From: Solirubrobacterales bacterium
GTDB lineage: Bacteria > Actinomycetota > Thermoleophilia > Solirubrobacterales > Solirubrobacteraceae
Assembly (NCBI GenBank): GCA_027451345.1
Contig: DAIDJO010000106.1
Location: 1-35,811, forward strand
DNA: 35,811 nucleotides
Direction: 5' to 3'
Both the position numbers and the translations under genes were made by a program. This document shows positions 30,703 to 35,811 of the stretch, piece after piece. The notes under the pieces were generated by a model. That model worked only from the letters and a program-made list of their open reading frames with translations. It had not been told where the DNA came from and searched no databases. Each line of letters opens with the position of its first letter. Within the stretch, counting starts at the first letter, position 1.

Positions 30703-31824
30703 ATGCAATCTTCCGGTGCTAACAGAACACGTGACTTTCGTGAAATATCTCCTCCGGAGCGCGAGTCTGACGTGCTGCGAGAAGCCATGTTCGTGCTGGG
30801 CGAGCGGCTCCCCGACTCCTGGACACTGAAGGCCCGCGAGAAGTGGCCCACCGCGGACGACCGGCGGATCGACCAGGTCACAGATCTCAGGTCGCCGGAT
30901 GGACAGCAGCTGACGCTGGTGATCGAGGCGAAACGGTCGATCACGCCGCGAGACGTGCAACCGCTGCTGGATCAGCTGGCGACCTTCGCCAGCGACCGGG
31001 CCATGACGCCCGTTCTGCCGGTGCTGGTCGCGCGCTACCTGCCCGAGAGCACGCGGCAGCGCATCATCGAGGCCGGCGCCGGCTATGTCGATGCGACAGG
31101 CAATGTGCGCATCGTCGCTGACCGGCCGACGCTGTTTCTCTCAGACCGTGGCGCCGACAGCGACCCGTGGAGGGGCCCGGGTCGCCCTCGCAGTGGGCTT
31201 CGCGGTGAGCCTGCGGCGCGGGTCGTCCGCGCGCTCGTGGACTTCGCGCCGCCCTACTCCGTGCCTGAGCTTGCGCAGCGCGCTGGTTCATCCACGGGAG
31301 CCACCTATCGGGTCGTTGAGTTTCTCGAGCAGGAGGAGCTGATCGCGCGTCAGCCCTATGGTCAGATCACGGAGGTGCGTTGGCGGGAGCTGCTGATGCG
31401 CTGGAGCGAGGACTATGGGCTGACGTCGAACCAGGTCTTTCGGTTCATCGAGCCGCGTGGACTCGACGCGTTCATCGAGCAGCTCAGAGAGGTCCAGGGC
31501 CTGGAATATGTCCTCACCGGGTCGCTTGCGGCCGAGCGAATGGCGTGGGTGGCGCCGGCCCGCCAGGCGGTGGTGTACGCCGATGATCCCAGGCAGCTGG
31601 CTGCCGTGACAGGTCTGCGTCCGACGGAGGTCGGGGCGAACGTGATCCTGGTCGCGCCACGCTATGACGTTGTGTTCGATCGATCGGCGGACGTGAAGGG
31701 CGTCCGTACCGCCGCGCCTTCGCAGGTTGCGGTGGACCTCCTCACCGGCCCCGGACGCAACCCCAGCGAGGCGACCGGTCTGCTCGACTGGATGGAGGCA
31801 AATGAGCCCGTCTGGCGAGGCTGA
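30703..31824 (+). CDS. AbiEi-like antitoxin/regulator with PD-(D/E)XK-like N-terminus
   Basis: The 373-aa protein has a restriction-endonuclease-like N-terminal domain with Asp57 (RRIDQVTDL), Glu75 and Lys77 (LVIEAKRS), followed by AGYVDATGNVRIV. A winged helix comes next (YSVPELAQRAGSSTGATYRV, then VEFLEQEELIARQ). The C-terminal half resembles AbiEi-type antitoxin proteins (YVLTGSLAAERMAWV). In type IV systems AbiEi represses its operon and counters the AbiEii toxin. It overlaps the nucleotidyltransferase gene by 23 nt. The nuclease-like part may be only a fold relic. Confidence 0.8.
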   Translation: MQSSGANRTRDFREISPPERESDVLREAMFVLGERLPDSWTLKAREKWPTADDRRIDQVTDLRSPDGQQLTLVIEAKRSITPRDVQPLLDQLATFASDRAMTPVLPVLVARYLPESTRQRIIEAGAGYVDATGNVRIVADRPTLFLSDRGADSDPWRGPGRPRSGLRGEPAARVVRALVDFAPPYSVPELAQRAGSSTGATYRVVEFLEQEELIARQPYGQITEVRWRELLMRWSEDYGLTSNQVFRFIEPRGLDAFIEQLREVQGLEYVLTGSLAAERMAWVAPARQAVVYADDPRQLAAVTGLRPTEVGANVILVAPRYDVVFDRSADVKGVRTAAPSQVAVDLLTGPGRNPSEATGLLDWMEANEPVWRG

Positions 31825-32644
31825 TCTTCTCATCAGAGCGCGATCGGTCCTCCTCGACGCCTTGGAGGCTCTGGCCGAGCACCGCGACTCGCTAGTCGTC
31901 ATCGGCGCCCAGGCGATCTATCTGCACACCGGATCCGCCGATCTGCCGCTGGCAGAGACCACCAAAGACAGCGACATCGCTGTGGACCCGCGCACCCTGG
32001 GCGACGATCCGCGTCTGGAGGAAGCTATGAAACGCGCCGGGTTCCATCGTGACCACGCGACGGATCAACCCGGGTGCTGGCTATCCAGCGATGGTGTACC
32101 CGTGGATCTAATGGTTCCCGACGCTCTTGCCGGCACCGGTGGTCGCCGCGGTGCTCGAATCCCGCCTCACAGCAGGCATGCCACCCGGCGAGCGCACGGC
32201 CTTGAGGCAGCAGTCGTCGACCACGCGCCGGTCGAGATCCGGGCGCTCGATCCTGGCGACACCCGCTCAATCACCGTCAACGTGGCCGGCCCTGCGGCGC
32301 TGCTGGTAGCCAAGGCCCACAAGCTCGGAGAACGTGCCTCCGGCCAGGCTGACCGACTGGTGGACAAGGACGCGCACGACATCTACCGGCTGCTGGTCGC
32401 AACGGAGACCCTGCCAGTCGCCTCGCGACTGAACGAACTGCTCCTGGACGAGCTGGCAGGGCCCCCGACCGCGACCGCGATCGCTTACCTCCGCGAACTC
32501 TTCGCGGGACCCAGCGCACTCGGTGCGGTCATGGTTGGACGAGCCGAGCAGAACGTCGGAGACCCTGAGTTTGCGAGGACCGCAGCGGTGCTCCTGGTCG
32601 GCGGCCTGCTGGCGGCGCTCGACGCCGCTGCCAGCCGTGAGTAG
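31802..32644 (+). CDS. AbiEii-like nucleotidyltransferase (putative toxin)
   Basis: The ATG at 31802 follows ggagg within the upstream gene. The 280-aa product has the nucleotidyltransferase pattern: GAQAIYLHTG (Gly35), TKDSDIAVD with Asp56 and Asp58, and a third acidic residue Asp102 in VPVDLMVPD. KAHKLGERASGQADRLVDKD and a helical C-terminus follow. AbiEii/MenT-type toxins transfer nucleotides to targets such as tRNA ends. The overlap with the AbiEi-like gene gives the classic antitoxin-then-toxin order. Confidence 0.82.
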   Translation: MSPSGEADLLIRARSVLLDALEALAEHRDSLVVIGAQAIYLHTGSADLPLAETTKDSDIAVDPRTLGDDPRLEEAMKRAGFHRDHATDQPGCWLSSDGVPVDLMVPDALAGTGGRRGARIPPHSRHATRRAHGLEAAVVDHAPVEIRALDPGDTRSITVNVAGPAALLVAKAHKLGERASGQADRLVDKDAHDIYRLLVATETLPVASRLNELLLDELAGPPTATAIAYLRELFAGPSALGAVMVGRAEQNVGDPEFARTAAVLLVGGLLAALDAAASRE

Positions 32645-32761
32645 AGAGCGCCGAGCTGCTCGCCCTAAGCCGACGCCGCCGCGGCGCTGCGCGAGGCGGC
32701 GGCAACGATGACGGCGAGCCCGACCGTGAGCGCGTGCTGCCTTACCCGAACCGATTCGTGA

Positions 32762-32956
32762 CTAGGGGCGCTGCGGTCCGCCTGGGGCTGCGAGTAGCGC
32801 TTCCTCGACCTCTGAGTGAATGAACTTCCAGCGCTTGCCGATCTTATGCCCCGGAATACGGCCGGCGCGCGCCCAGGCCTCGACGGTCTTGACCGTCTCC
32901 CTCAGCCATTCGGCGACCTCCGCTGAGGTCATCACTTCGCTGGCGGTGAGGCTCAT
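32762..32956 (-). CDS. excisionase/MerR-like helix-turn-helix protein
   Basis: The 64-aa product (ATG 32956) contains MTSAEVAEWLRETVKTVEAW followed by RAGRIPGHKIGKRWKFIHSE, a compact winged-helix of the excisionase-type (HTH_17) family. Such proteins are common in mobile elements and help excision or regulate integrase. No integrase is nearby. Longer upstream starts lack a supporting ribosome-binding site. Confidence 0.75.
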   Translation of the reverse strand: MSLTASEVMTSAEVAEWLRETVKTVEAWARAGRIPGHKIGKRWKFIHSEVEEALLAAPGGPQRP

Positions 32957-33168
32957 GTCGCCTGCTCCGAGATGTAACTCCGGGGCCGCCGACCCATGAA
33001 CGGAACGAGTGCGTTCGGATGCTGGGAGACGGCCCGGACGTGCGGCGGCGTCGAGCAACGGCTACATGGGGCAGAGGTGACGCCGCAGGTCGGGGTGGAG
33101 GGAGCAGTGGCAGCCGTCATCTGGTCAGAGGACACGCGAGAAGGCCGTTTGGGAGAGAAATACCTAAA

Positions 33169-33186
33169 CAGTGCCTAAAGGCACTG
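33169..33186. repeat. small hairpin
   Basis: cagtgcc-taaa-ggcactg is a perfect 7-bp stem with a 4-nt loop, without a T-run. It could be a weak terminator at the 3' side of the minus-strand gene 33208-33399. Confidence 0.35.
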
Positions 33187-33207
33187 GCCGCCAGGCGCCG
33201 GGCTCAC

Positions 33208-33399
33208 TTACACCGTCTGGGCTTCCTGCCTGACCGCGGCCATGGCGGCCGTGTTCCAGAGATCTTGTGCGGTCCGAAGGTCCTGCGGGAAGGCCCCGCG
33301 TGATCCGGAAGGGATCGCCGCGCCAGTCCAGCAGCAGGGTGGTGACGGCGTGCGCGACGTCGAGCATCGACGCCTCGTGTTCGGCTCTTGAACTCGACA
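33208..33399 (-). pseudogene. small gene with apparent frameshift
   Basis: ATG 33399 opens MSSSRAEHEASMLDVAHAVT and LLLDWRGDPFRI. The natural-looking ending (GAFPQDLRTAQDLWNTAAMA, then AVRQEAQTV and TAA) is in the next frame, with the shift near 33300. The first frame also extends upstream to 33616. It could be a recent frameshift or a sequencing error. No family is recognised. Confidence 0.4.
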
Positions 33400-33659
33400 T
33401 CGCGTCACTTGTCGACGGGTCCTGGGCACCGGCGTCGGTGAGCTCGCTGCCCAGCGGGCTGTCGTCGGCCCGACGGTAGAACTCCAGCACGATGCGCGGG
33501 GCTCCCGATGAACATGCCCGCCTGATGCTCACAGCACCATGAAAGGGGCACGCTTGCGGATCGCGTCCGCCGACGATTCCGGCCCCGAGGTCCCACCGAG
33601 CAGTTTCGGCAATCACCTGTTACCGAGCACAGCAGCACGTCGCCGCCGCTATGTGACGG

Positions 33660-33818
33660 TCACAGCTCGTCGAGGTCGATGCCCGCGTCTTCGGCCACCT
33701 GCTCGAGCGTGAAGCGCTCCCCACTGTCTACGACCTCGCGCTCCTCGACCAGTTGGATCAGCGCCACATCTTCGCGTCGCTCGTAGCAATCGGACTGGCG
33801 TAGGTGCTGAGGTCTCAT
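33660..33818 (-). CDS. 52-aa acidic protein, antitoxin-like character
   Basis: The product begins MRPQHLRQSDCYERREDVAL and ends ERFTLEQVAEDAGIDLDEL, a small helical protein with a helix-turn-helix-like tail common among small antitoxin-like proteins. The link to antitoxins is by character only; no toxin partner is defined. Confidence 0.4.
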   Translation of the reverse strand: MRPQHLRQSDCYERREDVALIQLVEEREVVDSGERFTLEQVAEDAGIDLDEL

Positions 33819-33839
33819 GTTCCGGCTGGCATGCCGTTG

Positions 33840-34025
33840 CTAGCTGCGGTGAAGGCGCGCGCGAACGTCATCGGTGGTGATGCCGAGGACGAACGGGAGT
33901 GTCACCGCGATCGCGCCGACCAGCAGCGCGTCTGAGGCGACCGTGCCGAGGTTCAGCGCTGCGCTGAGCACACCGCCGACGGTGGCGGTCACGAGAGCGG
34001 TGATCACGAGACGGCGCATTCCCAT
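33840..34025 (-). CDS. small membrane protein, 61 aa
   Basis: The start at 34025 gives MGMRRLVITALVTATVGGVL, two hydrophobic segments and a basic tail (DDVRARLHRS). A gagggg site lies just before the start. It is divergent from the PLD-like gene. Function unknown. Confidence 0.55.
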   Translation of the reverse strand: MGMRRLVITALVTATVGGVLSAALNLGTVASDALLVGAIAVTLPFVLGITTDDVRARLHRS

Positions 34026-34255
34026 GCCCCTCAGGGTACCGGGAGCATCCGACCGAGTCCAACAGGTTGGAGACGTTCGCGGGGTTCGTGGGGTGGGGCG
34101 GGCTGGGCGAGTTTGGCACCGGCCGGGGCCGGCGCTTTCTCGCCGCCGCACACCCACCACGAACCCTGACCGGAGACCGCCGGGGTGGCACGCGATGCAC
34201 GCGTCACGGCACCCACTCTCTTCGTCGGGGTTCGGCCCCTCGAAAGGAAACCCGA

Positions 34256-35356
34256 ATGAACTGCCTCATAAGTGACCAGCCCTACCTTCGCGCAATCGAG
34301 ACGCTGCTCGCCGACGTCGCCCAGCCGTGCGAGACGATCATCATCACGAGCGAGCTGACCGCGACCGACCTCGCCTACTCGGTGCTTCACAGCGCCGCGG
34401 CAAAGGTGGGGGAGGTGACCGTGATCTCGCATCGCGAGCTTGGCACCGACCCTGCGGTCGATCTGCTCGACCGCTCGCTTTACCGGCAATCATGGATTCG
34501 CTGCCAGAGCGACGGCGGCCATCCCGTACCGTTCGCCGGCAACGTGATCGTCGTGCATTGCCAGGGCGAGGTTCGCGCCGCGATCGGCTCCGCACCACTC
34601 GCAGACGGGCGCTGGGGCGTGGACCGTGACGTCTGGACTGTGCTGCGCACGCGTTGCGGTTGCGCGCCCACAGCGATGCACGAGCTCGCCGACCTGCTCC
34701 ACACGATCTCAAGCGGTGGCGCATCCCTGCCGGACCTCGACCGGCAGTTCGAGCTCGACGCGTACAGCGCGTTCGCGCTTCACAGCATCGCGAACGAGAT
34801 CCGCTCCCGCGAGGCGGTCGATACCGACGCTCACCTGATCAGCAATCTGCAGCGGACCATCGCCGACCAGCTGCGCGAGCACGTCCCTGAACCGGTTCGT
34901 GACCTCGTCCTATTTGCGCCTGTCCACCACCCGCAGCTCCACGGCGTCGACGGGCTCATTAGTGTCCTTAGGCCGACCGGGACCGTGACGATCTACACCA
35001 ACGGGCAGCGCTTCGACCGCGAACAGCTGACGCAGCGCGCTAGCGCCGACGGCACGCGCCGGTCCGTGCACGTCGACTTCTCATCACCGGCTTCCGCGCA
35101 GGCGGCGCCGCACGCGACGGTCATCCAGTGGCGCACTCAGGATGGTCGGGCGTTTGCGTTCACCGGCCTGGCCAGCATCTGCGACGAGACGCTTGAGCAG
35201 ACGATGTCGGCTGATGCGGCGGCGCTACAGATCGCAGTCCTGAGTCAGACCGACACGACCCTGCTGCCCTGCCCAGAGATGGCGGGTGCCGCCTCGCAGA
35301 TGCGCGTGCTTCCGCTGCCGCTTAGCTCAGTGCCGGCGCCAAACGTGCGCCAGTAA
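34256..35356 (+). CDS. PLD-like protein with degenerate HKD motifs
   Basis: The 366-aa protein has two PLD-like halves. In the first, VIVVHCQGEVRAAIGSAPLA resembles the HxK…GSANL signature, with His101 kept but Lys replaced by Gln103. In the second, APHATVIQWRTQDGRAFAFT keeps His286 but has Thr288. With both lysines gone, phosphodiesterase activity is unlikely, and a DNA- or ligand-binding role is more plausible. The ATG follows gaaagg. A strong terminator sits 110 nt downstream. The fold assignment is by pattern. Confidence 0.55.
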   Translation: MNCLISDQPYLRAIETLLADVAQPCETIIITSELTATDLAYSVLHSAAAKVGEVTVISHRELGTDPAVDLLDRSLYRQSWIRCQSDGGHPVPFAGNVIVVHCQGEVRAAIGSAPLADGRWGVDRDVWTVLRTRCGCAPTAMHELADLLHTISSGGASLPDLDRQFELDAYSAFALHSIANEIRSREAVDTDAHLISNLQRTIADQLREHVPEPVRDLVLFAPVHHPQLHGVDGLISVLRPTGTVTIYTNGQRFDREQLTQRASADGTRRSVHVDFSSPASAQAAPHATVIQWRTQDGRAFAFTGLASICDETLEQTMSADAAALQIAVLSQTDTTLLPCPEMAGAASQMRVLPLPLSSVPAPNVRQ

Positions 35357-35465
35357 GACCGCAGGGCTCAGCGCGCGCAGTCCCAGACACCGGCTGCGCG
35401 AGCTGCACGACTACGAGTCGGCTGCCGTTGCCGTATTGGCGCGCACCGCTATCCCGATCCGAGAA

Positions 35466-35492
35466 GGACCCGCCATCCGGCGGGTCTTTTTT
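35466..35492 (+). terminator. intrinsic terminator after the PLD-like gene
   Basis: The 8-bp stem gacccgcc/ggcgggtc with loop atcc is followed by seven T residues, a canonical rho-independent terminator. Confidence 0.92.
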
Positions 35493-35711
35493 TGTGGGAG
35501 CTCGATCGTCGGCAGGGCCGCCGCTCGAAGGCTGGATCCTCACGGCCTGCGCCGTATTCGGCTGGGGGTAGAGGGGTCGCAGGCTGGTTGTTTTGCTGCT
35601 GAGGGCGCGCCTTGTCGTCATGGGTTCTTCTCGGGAGCGCGCGTGCCCTGCGGCGGGGACGCCCTCCAGACGGGCAATTGTCAAATGTTGTGGATCGGCG
35701 TCTGAGGTGAG

Positions 35712-35811
35712 TTAGGCGGCGACCTTCTCGTCCTGCTGTCCGTCGTCTCCGTGGTTGTCGTCGTCTGTGACTCGGATTCCGTCCTTGAACCGCGCGCCGT
35801 CGAGCACGTCG
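35712..35811 (-). CDS. C-terminal end of a gene cut by the right edge
   Basis: The minus strand reads DVLDGARFKDGIRVTDDDNH followed by GDDGQQDEKVAA and TAA. Only the last 32 codons are present. The acidic, low-complexity tail fits several actinobacterial transposase or hypothetical families, but nothing specific can be claimed. Confidence 0.5.
   Translation of the reverse strand, partial: DVLDGARFKDGIRVTDDDNHGDDGQQDEKVAA

Overview
The window is GC-rich, gene-dense bacterial DNA. The mix of families suggests a high-GC actinobacterium, possibly of the Thermoleophilia/Solirubrobacterales type. Those families are DUF4389, DUF4395, an alpha/beta-hydrolase–adenylate cyclase fusion, an actinobacterial initiator tRNA with a C1/U72 mismatch, and frequent GTG starts. 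The lineage is inferred from gene content only.

Positions 1-14.2 kb look like ordinary chromosome. They hold an S9 peptidase (cut by the left edge), a VOC protein, an S4-domain RNA-binding protein, a UbiE-type methyltransferase, DUF4389 and DUF4395 membrane proteins, and a Ppx/GppA phosphatase. A D-2-hydroxyacid dehydrogenase follows, then a DHA2 efflux pump divergent from an ArsR-type regulator and a coupled GNAT enzyme. Two diverged direct copies of a short segment, each with an 84-codon gene, flank a 5'-truncated cyclase gene. Next come an Fpg/Nei glycosylase, a secreted poly-Gly protein and an initiator tRNA-fMet with a strong terminator.

Positions 14.2-25.55 kb look like a genomic island next to tRNA-fMet. 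A perfect 30-bp direct repeat lies at 14284-14313 and 25520-25549. At both ends it sits exactly 66 nt beyond a tRNA 3' end: intact on the left, a decayed copy on the right. No integrase gene remains. Inside are a dead IS3-family element with mapped ends and a 4-bp target duplication, and a less GC-rich metabolic-looking cassette (PfkB kinase, inositol-monophosphatase-like phosphatase, PhyH dioxygenase, PLD-like sensor protein). A co-directional run of mostly unknown genes follows (small protein, YbjN-like protein, lipoprotein, membrane proteins, vWA protein), ending at a long hairpin.

Positions 25.6-29.4 kb hold the most striking locus: a minus-strand cluster for a bacterial ubiquitin-like pathway. 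Its genes are a single-domain ubiquitin-like modifier, an E2-like protein and a fused JAB peptidase–E1, all with overlapping reading frames. They lie behind a 24-bp perfect palindrome and directly downstream of a GHKL-ATPase gene and a STAS-like–winged-helix gene. By family logic the JAB domain trims the modifier, the E1 domain activates it, the E2 transfers it, and the ATPase/STAS pair may regulate or sense. Bacterial Ubl–E2–E1–JAB operons are known and some are antiphage; the ATPase/STAS pairing is the part that may be new.

Positions 29.4-35.8 kb are further accessory DNA. They hold an AbiEi-like protein with a nuclease-like N-terminus and an AbiEii-like nucleotidyltransferase (type IV toxin-antitoxin arrangement) behind a perfect inverted repeat. 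An excisionase-type DNA-binding protein, small and frameshifted genes, a PLD-like protein without catalytic lysines, a strong terminator and a gene cut by the right edge follow.
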